From the NCBI RefSeq assembly GCF_014042015.1, contig NZ_CP059493.1, positions 2,604,001-2,668,000 of the forward strand: a stretch of 64,000 bases of DNA. The letters are read 5' to 3'. This DNA is from Actinotalea sp. JY-7876 (GTDB taxonomy: Bacteria > Actinomycetota > Actinomycetes > Actinomycetales > Cellulomonadaceae). Made by a program: the position numbers and the translations under genes. Of this stretch, positions 1-7,586 are shown piece after piece. Position 1 is the first letter of the stretch; each line of letters starts with the position of its first letter. The notes under the pieces were generated by a model that did no database searches, was not told where the DNA came from, and saw nothing but the letters and a program-made list of their open reading frames with translations.

Positions 1-1922
1 CGGTCCAGGGAGGCGCGCACCGCCGGCACCAGCCGGTCGTCGATGAGCGTGGTGCACGACAGGTTCACGGCGAGGCGCATCATCGACCCCTCGTCCGCGA
101 GGGCCGCGCACGCCGCGTCCACGGCCCACAGGTCCAGCTCGGTGATCAGCCCGCTCTCCTCGGCCAGCGGCAGGAACGAGGCGGGCGCGAGCAGCCCGAG
201 CCGCGGGTGCGCCCAGCGCAGCAGCGCCTCGGCACCGCGCACGTCGCACCCGCTGGCCTGCACGCCGACGAGCGGCTGGAAGAACAGCCGCAGCTGCCCG
301 GCGTCGACCGCGGCGGCCAGCTCGGCCTCGAGGGAGGGCACGACCAGCCCGCGCTCCGGGTCGTCGGCCACCGCGACCTGGTTGCGGCCCCGCTGCTTGG
401 CGTCGTACATCGCCTGGTCGGCGGCCGCGAGCATGCGGTCGCCGCGCCCGTCGGGGCCCACGTGCGCGCAGATGCCGACGCTCGTGGTGACGCGGACGTC
501 GCGGCCGTCGAGGCGGAAGGGCTCCTCGAGCGCGGCGACGATCCGGCCCGCGACGACCTGCGCCTCCTCCCGGGTCCCGACCAGCGCGACGGCGAACTCG
601 TCACCGCTGAGCCGTGCGACGACGTCGCCGCCACGGACCTGGCCGCGCAGGCGCTGCGCGACCTGGCGCAGCAGCTCGTCCCCCGCGGCGTGCCCCAGCT
701 CGTCGTTGACGCGCTTGAACGCGTCGAGGTCGCAGAACAGCACGCACGTGCCCACGCCCGCGGCGGCCTGGCGCAGCGTCAGGTCCAGCGACCGCGCGAA
801 GAGCACGCGGTTGGGCAGGCCGGTGAGGGCGTCGTGCAGCGACTGGTGCCGGACGGTCGCGAGCAGGCGCGTGTTCTGCAGCGCCGTCGCCGCCTGGTCC
901 GAGGCCCCGAGCACACGGACCTTCGCCTCCTCGAGCTCGACCGATCGCGCCGCGCCCTCCCAGCCCACCAGCACGATGCCCATGAGGGCCTCGCCCGCGA
1001 GCAGGGGTGCGGCCAGCATGCCGGTCAGCCCCATGCGGGTCATGAGGTCGGCCAGGACCGGGCTGGCGGCGTCCGACGTCAGGACGACCGGCTCGCGCCG
1101 CTGCGCGAGCGGTGCGAGCTCGGGGAGGGCCGCGAAGCGCATCCGCACGCCGCGGAGCCAGGCGCGCCGGTCGTCGCCGAGCCCCGCGATCGCGACGGGC
1201 ACGAGCGCCTCGGCGCCGGGCTCCGGCAGGAGCACCGCGGCGGTCGTGCTGCCGACGATGCCCGGCAGCGCGTCGGCCGTCACCTGCGCCACGGCGTTGG
1301 CGTCCGCCGCCACCGCGAGGTCGTGCGCGAGGCGCAGGAGCGCCGTGGCGCGCGTGGCCTCCGTCCGGTTCCGCTCGACGGCGAGCAGCAGGTCCAGCGC
1401 GGCGGCGGCGTGCTGGGCGCACGCCTCCAGCAGGTACCGGCCCTGCGCGGCGGCGGCGGGCTCGGGGTAGAACGCGACCAGGCGGCCGTGCCGGCGCCGG
1501 GCGGAGGCGACGTCGACCACGACGGCGTCGGGACCCAGGGGCTCCCCCCGCCGGACCCGCCCGGCCAGCTGCTCGGCCTCGGTGCGTCCCAGGCCGTGCG
1601 CACGGAACGCCGAGCCGCCGTCGGGCGTCGCCACGAGCAGGAGCGCGGCGGACGTCAGGCCGGCGGACGCCGCCCGCTCGATGACGCGCTCCAGGACCGT
1701 GGGGACGTCGTCGCTGCCCACCAGGTCGGACGCCGCGCGGCGCAGCTCGTCCAGCTGGACGCGCAGCGCCGCGATCTCGACCTCGAGCTCGGCCTCGCGG
1801 TCGCGACGGCCGCGCGGGAGCAGGTTCCGACGCACGCCGTCGACGGCCTCCGTCACGGCGCCACGCCCCCGCAGCGCAAGGGCCACGGTGGTGCCCGCGT
1901 CGCGGGTCAGATCAGATCCCAT
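1..1922 (-). CDS. GAF-GGDEF-EAL cyclic-di-GMP enzyme, C-terminus cut by window edge
   Basis: Makes and/or breaks the second messenger cyclic-di-GMP in the cytoplasm. Reading down from the ATG at 1922 the frame stays open to base 1 (about 640 residues), so the end of the EAL domain is missing. In order it has an N-terminal charged/coiled segment, two GAF-like sensor regions (about residues 60-290), a GGDEF domain with the motif RLSGDEFAV (an SGDEF variant usual in active cyclases) and an EAL domain with EALLRW and AEESGL. There is no membrane segment, so it should be a soluble sensor protein. It is a clear paralogue of the gene at 3036-4880. The net direction of activity cannot be read from sequence. 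The start is the first in-frame ATG after the preceding stop; no strong ribosome-binding site marks it. Confidence 0.9.
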   Translation of the reverse strand, partial: MGSDLTRDAGTTVALALRGRGAVTEAVDGVRRNLLPRGRRDREAELEVEIAALRVQLDELRRAASDLVGSDDVPTVLERVIERAASAGLTSAALLLVATPDGGSAFRAHGLGRTEAEQLAGRVRRGEPLGPDAVVVDVASARRRHGRLVAFYPEPAAAAQGRYLLEACAQHAAAALDLLLAVERNRTEATRATALLRLAHDLAVAADANAVAQVTADALPGIVGSTTAAVLLPEPGAEALVPVAIAGLGDDRRAWLRGVRMRFAALPELAPLAQRREPVVLTSDAASPVLADLMTRMGLTGMLAAPLLAGEALMGIVLVGWEGAARSVELEEAKVRVLGASDQAATALQNTRLLATVRHQSLHDALTGLPNRVLFARSLDLTLRQAAAGVGTCVLFCDLDAFKRVNDELGHAAGDELLRQVAQRLRGQVRGGDVVARLSGDEFAVALVGTREEAQVVAGRIVAALEEPFRLDGRDVRVTTSVGICAHVGPDGRGDRMLAAADQAMYDAKQRGRNQVAVADDPERGLVVPSLEAELAAAVDAGQLRLFFQPLVGVQASGCDVRGAEALLRWAHPRLGLLAPASFLPLAEESGLITELDLWAVDAACAALADEGSMMRLAVNLSCTTLIDDRLVPAVRASLD

Positions 1923-2009
1923 GTCGACCGCACCATCGGCCGGACCCGTGCGCCATCAAGCGTCGGGCGGCCCCGACCTCAGCCGCTGGGCCGTCCGGGG
2001 GACGGCCGC

Positions 2010-2936
2010 TCAGGCGGCGGACGCCCCCGCGACCCGGACCCGCACGAGGTTGGCCCACGGGTCGTCGACCGCGAGCGAGGCACCCTCGTCGCGCACGGCG
2101 AGACCGCGCCGGCGCAGCCGCTCGGCGAGCAGGCCGACGTCGTCGGGCGTGGGCAGGTCGATGGTGACCTCCCCGAGCCCGAGCGTGACCGGCCGCCGGG
2201 CCGCGCCCGCGCTGCGCCACGTGTTCATGGCCATGTGGTGGTGGTAGCCGCCGGCCGAGACGAAGAGCGCGGTCGGCATCTCGAACGTCGCCTCGAACCC
2301 GAGCGTGTCGACGTAGAACGCCCGCGCGGTCGCGATGTCGCCGACCTGGAGGTGCACGTGCCCGACGACGGCGCCGGAGGCCTCGGGGCGTGCCTCCGCC
2401 TCGGGCGTGAGGTGCCGCCGGATGAAGCCGGTGGCGTCGAGCGGCAGGCTCGCCATCTCGACCTGGCCGTCGCGCCAGCTCCACGCCTCGCGCGGGCGGT
2501 CGACGTACAGCTCGACGCCGTTGCCCTCGGGGTCGGTCAGGTAGAACGCCTGGCTCACGAGGTGGTCCGCGCTGCCCGTGTAGGTGCCGGCGCCGCGACG
2601 CGCGACCGTGGCCAGCGCTCCCGCGAGCGCGGTCGGGGACTCGAAGAGCAGGGCGGTGTGGAACAGGCCCGCGTGCCCGGGCGACGCCGCCGCGAGCCGG
2701 GGCCCGTGCCGCAGGACGACGAGCGGGACGCCCGCGCGGCCCAGGGTCACGGTGTCACCGACGGCCGAGAGCACCTCGAGCGTGAGCACGTCGCGGTAGT
2801 AGGACGTCATGGCGTCGAGGTCGGCGACGTGCAGCGCCACCGGGCCCATCGCGGTGTCGCCGGCGAGGAGCTCGTCGGCGGGTCGGGCCCGGGTGGCGGG
2901 CGCGGGGCCGGGTGCGGGGTCGGGTGCGATGGTCAC
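2010..2936 (-). CDS. VOC-family extradiol dioxygenase/glyoxalase-like protein (two VOC modules)
   Basis: A 308-residue protein with two vicinal-oxygen-chelate modules. The first (about residues 30-145) begins GPVALHVADLDAMTSYYRDV and the second (about 190-300) contains VGHVHLQVGDIATARAFYVD. Histidine and glutamate metal-ligand candidates are present: H36-like, H193-like and ELYVDRP. This arrangement matches CatE/YwbC-like catechol-2,3-dioxygenase or thiol-dependent glyoxalase homologues that act on quinones, catechols or aldehydes; the substrate is unknown. The start is GTG at 2936, chosen because GGAGGA lies 6 bases upstream. The gene stands alone between two cyclic-di-GMP genes and has its own promoter with an inverted repeat (2964-2979), suggesting MarR-type induction. 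Confidence 0.8.
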   Translation of the reverse strand: MTIAPDPAPGPAPATRARPADELLAGDTAMGPVALHVADLDAMTSYYRDVLTLEVLSAVGDTVTLGRAGVPLVVLRHGPRLAAASPGHAGLFHTALLFESPTALAGALATVARRGAGTYTGSADHLVSQAFYLTDPEGNGVELYVDRPREAWSWRDGQVEMASLPLDATGFIRRHLTPEAEARPEASGAVVGHVHLQVGDIATARAFYVDTLGFEATFEMPTALFVSAGGYHHHMAMNTWRSAGAARRPVTLGLGEVTIDLPTPDDVGLLAERLRRRGLAVRDEGASLAVDDPWANLVRVRVAGASAA

Positions 2937-2960
2937 TGGGGTCCTCCGGGGCTTCGCGGC

Positions 2961-2983
2961 AACAGTTGTTGATGCAACTATAC
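2961..2983 (-). promoter_or_regulatory. Promoter with MarR-like inverted repeat for the VOC gene
   Basis: Reading the minus strand, a TATAGT -10-like hexamer (2982-2977) is followed at once by an inverted repeat, AGTTG-6 nt-CAACT (2964-2979). It ends about 28 bases before the GTG start at 2936. A palindrome just downstream of a -10 box is the usual place for a repressor, and MarR-family regulators often control CatE-like genes. The repressor is not encoded next to it. The site is visible; its function is inferred. Confidence 0.45.
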
Positions 2984-3035
2984 GCCCGGCGCGCGTGTTC
3001 CCGGCCCCACCGGCCCGACCGACCGACCGACCGAC

Positions 3036-4880
3036 TCAGGCGACGGCGGTGCGGACGCGCTGGTCGAGCACCGGCGAGGGGCGGCCCAGGAGGTAGCCCT
3101 GCACCATCGAGCAGCCCAGGTCCTGGAGCATCGTCAGCTGCGCCGGCTCCTCGACCCCCTCCGCGATGACCTCGATCCCCAGCTCGCGAGCGAGCGCCAT
3201 CACCCCGCGCACCACCGCGACGGACGCACCGTCGAAGGGCAGCTGCTTGGTGAAGCTGCGGTCGATCTTGATCTGGTCGATGGGCAGCGACTGGAGCCAC
3301 GTCAGCGTCGAGTAGCCGGTGCCGAAGTCGTCCAGGGAGATCCGCACGCCCAGGCGCCGCAGCTCCACGAGCTGCGCCGTGACACCCGGCATGTCGGCGA
3401 GCGACCGGGTCTCCACCAGCTCCAGGTGCAGCTGGTCGGCGGTGACGCCGTGCTCGGTCAGGGCCGCGCGCACCGCCGGCAGCAGCCGCGGATCCAGGAG
3501 CGTGCGGCTCGCGAGGTTCACCGCGACGCGCATCGGCTCGCCGCCCGGGGCCGTGGTCCAGCCGGCGAGCGCCGCGCAGGCCGCGTCGATCGCCCACAGG
3601 TCCAGGCTGCTCACCAGGCCGCTCTCCTCGGCCAGCGGCAGGAACGCCCCGGGACCGAGCAGGCCCAGGCGGGGGTGGGCCCAGCGCAGCAGCGCCTCAC
3701 CGCCGACGACGCCCCGCGGGTCGCCCCCGACGTGCAGCACGGGCTGGAAGTAGAGCCGCAGCTGCCCGCGGTCGATCGCGTGCGACAGCTCGGACTCGAG
3801 CGAGGGCACGACGGAGCCCGCCGCGACCTCCCCGAAGAGCGCGACCTGGTCCCGGCCGTGCTCCTTGGCCTTGGACATCGCCGCGTCCGCCGCCGCCAGC
3901 AGGCGCTCGCCGCGGCCGTCCGGGCCGGTGTGGACCGCGACGCCGACGCTGACGGTGACCCGCACCTCGCGTCCGTCGATGCGGAAGGGCTGGTCCAGCG
4001 CGTCCACCACGCGGCTGGCCACGGCCAGCGCGGCGTGCTCGTCGGCGTCGTGCAGGCGCACGGCGAACTCGTCGCCGCTGAGGCGCCCGACGACGTCGAT
4101 GGGCCGCAGCTCCGCGCGCAGGCGGGCCGCGACCTGACGCAGCAGCTCGTCCCCCGCCGCGTGGCCCAGGGCGTCGTTGACGGTGCGGAACCGGTCCAGG
4201 TCGCAGAAGAGCACCGCGGTGCCCGTGCCGGGGACGACGTCGCGCAGGGCGTCGTCGAGCTCGCGCGTGAACAGGGCCCGGTTCGGCAGCCCGGTGAGGC
4301 CGTCGTAGCGGGCGTGGTGCTGCACCGCGGCCAGGAGCCGGGTCGTGTGGAGCGCGATGGAGCCGACGTCGGCGACGCCGCGGATCCGCGCGAGCGTCCG
4401 GGACGCGTCGCCCGACGGCCGCGCGCCGCGCCAGCCCGCCGTGACCACGCCCAGGAGCGTCTCCCCCGCGACCAGCGGCGCGACGACGACGGAGCGCAGG
4501 TCCAGCGACTCGAGCAGCGCGCCGAGCGGCGCGCTCGCGGCGTGGGAGTCGACGACGAGCACCCGGCGGTGGGTCAGCAGCTCGACCATCTCGGGGAACA
4601 CCTCGGCCCGGACGTCGGTCGAGCGCAGCAGGGCCTCCTGGCGGTCGGACACGCCGTGGCTCGCGACCGCGCGCAGCGCTCCCGCGGCGGGGTCCCACAG
4701 CATCACGGCCGACGTGTCGCTCCCGACGACGCGCGGCATCGCGGTGCTCAGCACCCGGCTCACCGCCCCGGGCTCCGTCGCCCCGGCGAGGTCCCGCGCC
4801 AGGGCGAGGAGACCGTCCAGGGCCGGGTCAGGCTCCGGCTCGTCGGTCACGGGGTCGGGGATCTCACGTGGCTCCTGCAT
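3036..4880 (-). CDS. GAF-GGDEF-EAL cyclic-di-GMP enzyme
   Basis: A 614-residue soluble sensor for cyclic-di-GMP turnover. A GAF domain (about residues 20-180; the segment VGSDTSAVMLWD is typical) is followed by GGDEF (about 190-345; LTGLPNRALF, CDLDRFRTVNDALGH, RLSGDEFAV) and EAL (about 360-610; EALLRW, DDFGTGYSTL, AEGVEE, QGYLLGRP). The EAL catalytic motifs are complete, so phosphodiesterase activity is likely; the SGDEF motif could also be active. It closely resembles the gene at 1-1922 and looks like a duplication with the VOC gene in between. The start chosen is ATG 4880 (MQEPREIP); the frame runs further upstream without a recognisable domain. It is divergent from the ATPase gene at 5092. 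Confidence 0.9.
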   Translation of the reverse strand: MQEPREIPDPVTDEPEPDPALDGLLALARDLAGATEPGAVSRVLSTAMPRVVGSDTSAVMLWDPAAGALRAVASHGVSDRQEALLRSTDVRAEVFPEMVELLTHRRVLVVDSHAASAPLGALLESLDLRSVVVAPLVAGETLLGVVTAGWRGARPSGDASRTLARIRGVADVGSIALHTTRLLAAVQHHARYDGLTGLPNRALFTRELDDALRDVVPGTGTAVLFCDLDRFRTVNDALGHAAGDELLRQVAARLRAELRPIDVVGRLSGDEFAVRLHDADEHAALAVASRVVDALDQPFRIDGREVRVTVSVGVAVHTGPDGRGERLLAAADAAMSKAKEHGRDQVALFGEVAAGSVVPSLESELSHAIDRGQLRLYFQPVLHVGGDPRGVVGGEALLRWAHPRLGLLGPGAFLPLAEESGLVSSLDLWAIDAACAALAGWTTAPGGEPMRVAVNLASRTLLDPRLLPAVRAALTEHGVTADQLHLELVETRSLADMPGVTAQLVELRRLGVRISLDDFGTGYSTLTWLQSLPIDQIKIDRSFTKQLPFDGASVAVVRGVMALARELGIEVIAEGVEEPAQLTMLQDLGCSMVQGYLLGRPSPVLDQRVRTAVA

Positions 4881-5091
4881 CTCGCGGAACTCATCGGCCG
4901 GACGCCGCCCGGGTGTAGCGGTCCGGGACCACGAGTGCGCGCCGCGCGGCGCTGGACGGGGGCCGCACCGTGGCTGCGGGCCACGACGCACACCGGCGAC
5001 TCGCGTCATAGTCCGGTTCGTCACCCCTCTCACGGTGTGTCCTGATGATGTCGCCGCCCCGGGCGGCATCTGGAGGCACCTGGAGGCACCG

Positions 5092-6105
5092 ATGAGCCAC
5101 CCCGCGCCCGGCTCCCGCTCCCGCGACGTCGCGGGCGGCGGGACCGCCGGGCCGCGCCTGGTCACCCTGCCCGCGGCCCCCGCCTCGGTGCCCCTCGCGC
5201 GCCGGCTCGTCTCGCGCGCGCTCGCGGAGCTCGACGAGGACCTGCGCGACCGCGCCGAGGCGTGCATCTCCGAGCTCGTGACCAACGCCGTCCTGCACGC
5301 CCGCACCGAGGTCCACGTCGGCGTCGAGACCTCGCCGGACGTGGTGCGGCTCGAGGTCCGTGACCGCTCGACGGGCATGCCCCGCCGCCTGGTGCACACG
5401 GTGCGCTCGGCCACCGGCCGCGGCATGGAGATGGTCGGCCTGCTCGCCCGGTCCTGGGGGGTCGAGCTGCTCGACGACGGGTCGAAGGCCGTGTGGTGCG
5501 AGCTCGACGCGGCCACCGGCGGCCCCGTGGGCGACGCGCTGGACCCCGACACGATCCTGGCGGCGTGGCCGGACGGCGACGAGCTGCTGCTCGGCCCCGG
5601 CCGCGCGGAGGCCGTGCCGGTCGTGCACGGACAGGCCGTGGGCGACCCCGCGGACGGCGGCGAGCGCCCCGCCGTCGTGCTGGTCGGCTACCCGGTCCGC
5701 CTCGGGATCCGTGGGCGCGAGCACTCCAGCGGTGTGCTGCGTGAGTGCGCGCTGCTGACCCAGGGCGTGGAGGGCGCCGCGCCGCAGGGGCTGCTGGCCC
5801 TCGCGCAGCGCATGGCGGCGGGCCACGGCGGGGACATCGCCACCGTCGAGGCGCAGCGCACCACCGCCCTGCTCCGGGGCGACGACACCATCGACCTGCG
5901 TCTCCCGTCCTCGTCGGCCAGCACGGAGATGCTCCAGGCCTGGCAGGACGCGATGGACCAGCTCGACGCCTACGCGCAGACGGCTGCGCTGCTCAGCCTG
6001 GCGACGCCGCCGCGCCTCGTGGAGCTGCGCCGGTGGATGACCCGCGAGATGACGCGACAGGCGGACGGCCTGCCCCCGCGACCGTGGTCCGGTCCGCTCG
6101 ACTGA
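5092..6105 (+). CDS. RsbW-like ATP-binding regulatory protein with an uncharacterised C-terminal region
   Basis: A 337-residue protein. Residues about 20-140 form a serine-kinase-type HATPase_c domain with N-box ELVTNAVLHA, G1 box VRDRSTGMP and G2 box GRGMEMVG, as in anti-sigma factor kinases of the RsbW/SpoIIAB type. The remaining ~195 residues contain a conserved-looking strand (VVLVGYPVRLGIR) and a helical segment (about 220-320) that I cannot assign to a family; ordinary RsbW proteins end near residue 150. It could bind and sequester a sigma factor or phosphorylate an antagonist, but no sigma or STAS gene is adjacent. The start is ATG 5092, 5 bases after TGGAGG; a 10-base TGGAGGCACC duplication (5071-5090) places two ribosome-binding-like sequences there. 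Confidence 0.75.
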   Translation: MSHPAPGSRSRDVAGGGTAGPRLVTLPAAPASVPLARRLVSRALAELDEDLRDRAEACISELVTNAVLHARTEVHVGVETSPDVVRLEVRDRSTGMPRRLVHTVRSATGRGMEMVGLLARSWGVELLDDGSKAVWCELDAATGGPVGDALDPDTILAAWPDGDELLLGPGRAEAVPVVHGQAVGDPADGGERPAVVLVGYPVRLGIRGREHSSGVLRECALLTQGVEGAAPQGLLALAQRMAAGHGGDIATVEAQRTTALLRGDDTIDLRLPSSSASTEMLQAWQDAMDQLDAYAQTAALLSLATPPRLVELRRWMTREMTRQADGLPPRPWSGPLD

Positions 6106-6133
6106 CCGCGCACCACCGGACCGGCGCCGACGG

Positions 6134-6158
6134 GAGCCCGCCCGGGCGCGCCGGGCTC
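6134..6158. terminator. Hairpin between convergent genes
   Basis: GAGCCCG (6134-6140) pairs with CGGGCTC (6152-6158), with an 11-base GC-rich loop. It lies between the ATPase gene (plus) and narI (minus) and touches the narI stop. There is no T-run, so it is only a candidate bidirectional terminator. Confidence 0.4.
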
Positions 6159-6915
6159 AGCGCCGCCCGGACGGCTCCCGGCCCGGCACCTCGTCCCACC
6201 CGCGCGGCGCGGGGCGTGTGCCACGGCGGTCGGGCCGTGAGCGGTACACGACGTAGGGCCGCCAGAGGTAGCCGACCGGCGCGCTGAAGACGTGGACGAG
6301 CCGCGTGAAGGGCCACAGCGCGAACAGGAGCATCGCGCTCATGCCGTGCAGCTGGAACCCGACCGGCGCGTCCGCCATCAGCTCGGGGTGCAGGTCGAAC
6401 CGGAAGATCCCCCGGAACCACACGGAGACGCCGTCGCGGTAGTCGTAGTCCCCGCCGAGGTTGAGGACCGAGCCCGCGACCGTGTTCCACAGGCCGAGGA
6501 CGATGACCACGGCCAGCACCAGGTACATCACCTTGTCCATGGGCGTGGTGGCGCTGAACACGGGACCGACCGTCCGGCGGCGGTAGATCAGCAGCGCCAT
6601 CCCGACGACGGTGCACAGCCCCGCGACCCCGCCGATGCCCACGGCCATGGCGTGGTACGCCGCTTCGCCGAGGCCCACGGCCTGCGTCCAGGACTTCGGG
6701 ATCCCGAGCCCCATGACGTGGCCGAGGAAGACGGCGAGGATCCCGACGTGGAAGAGCGGGCTCGCCCAGCGCAGCAGCCGGCTCTCGTAGAGCTGGGACG
6801 AGCGCGTGGTCCACCCGAACTTGTCGTACCGGTAGCGCCACACGTGCCCGAGGACGAACACCGCGAGGCACAGGTACGGGATCACGACCCACAGGACGAT
6901 GTCGGTGGAGGTCAT
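6157..6915 (-). CDS. narI: Respiratory nitrate reductase gamma subunit (cytochrome b)
   Basis: A 252-residue membrane protein with five hydrophobic segments. It binds two b-type hemes, oxidises menaquinol and passes electrons to NarH/NarG. The start MTSTDIVLWVVIPYLCLAVF and internal histidines (LFHVGILAVFLGH, LHGMSAMLLFALWPFTRLVHVF) match the heme-ligating helices of NarI. The C-terminus is a short charged cytoplasmic tail. The ATG overlaps the narJ stop by 4 bases (ATGA), showing translational coupling. It is last in the narKGHJI operon. Confidence 0.95.
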   Translation of the reverse strand: MTSTDIVLWVVIPYLCLAVFVLGHVWRYRYDKFGWTTRSSQLYESRLLRWASPLFHVGILAVFLGHVMGLGIPKSWTQAVGLGEAAYHAMAVGIGGVAGLCTVVGMALLIYRRRTVGPVFSATTPMDKVMYLVLAVVIVLGLWNTVAGSVLNLGGDYDYRDGVSVWFRGIFRFDLHPELMADAPVGFQLHGMSAMLLFALWPFTRLVHVFSAPVGYLWRPYVVYRSRPDRRGTRPAPRGWDEVPGREPSGRR

Positions 6916-7586
6916 CGGCGTGCTCCCGGCGTGGGCAGTTGAACGGGTCCGTACGCGTCCAGCCCGACCTCCTCGTCGGGCGGCCCCTGCGCGGCGAGCC
7001 GCTCGACGGCCTCGTGCTCGTCGCCCCCGAGCGCCGGGAGCGTCGCGCAGACGGCGACGAGCGCGCCCGCCCACGGCGAGCCGACGTCGAGCAGCGCGAG
7101 CCGCAGCAGCTCCAGCCCCGCCCGGTGCGCGAGCAGCAGCCGCAGCCCTTCCTCCTGCGCCGCCGGGTGCGGGGACGAGGAGAGCTCGAGGACCACGCAC
7201 AGGTGGTCGGGCAGCTCGTCGTCGACGACCTCGAAGCCCGCGCGGCGGCAGGCCTGCTTGAACTCGACCAGGGCGACGCCGCGCTTGCGCGTGTCGCCGT
7301 AGGAGAAGTACGTCAGGTAGGGCGAGCACCGCCGCTTGAGGTCGAACGTCGCGACGTACTGCGCCTGGAGGTCGCCGAGGTCGCGCGCGGCCAGGTGCTC
7401 CAGGAGCGGCTCGAACGGGGCGCGCAGGCGGGGCGCCAGCTCCGTCGTCGCGCCGGCGAGGGTCGGGACCAGCCCGACGAGCTCCGCCGTCGGGTACTCG
7501 AGCGTCAGGGCCGCGAGGCGGTGCACGAGCGCCGTCTCCCGGCTCGCGACCCGGCGGGCGGTCGCGGCGCGCTGGCCCCGGTTCAT
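6912..7586 (-). CDS. narJ: Nitrate reductase molybdenum cofactor assembly chaperone
   Basis: A 224-residue NarJ/TorD-family cytoplasmic chaperone that binds apo-NarG and assists Mo-cofactor insertion before membrane docking. Family features are an all-helical sequence and the motif YFSYGDTRKRGVALV together with LPDHLCVVLEL. It is not part of the final enzyme. It overlaps narH upstream (4 bases) and narI downstream (4 bases). The tail (about residues 185-224) is Gly/Pro-rich. Confidence 0.93.
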   Translation of the reverse strand: MNRGQRAATARRVASRETALVHRLAALTLEYPTAELVGLVPTLAGATTELAPRLRAPFEPLLEHLAARDLGDLQAQYVATFDLKRRCSPYLTYFSYGDTRKRGVALVEFKQACRRAGFEVVDDELPDHLCVVLELSSSPHPAAQEEGLRLLLAHRAGLELLRLALLDVGSPWAGALVAVCATLPALGGDEHEAVERLAAQGPPDEEVGLDAYGPVQLPTPGARR

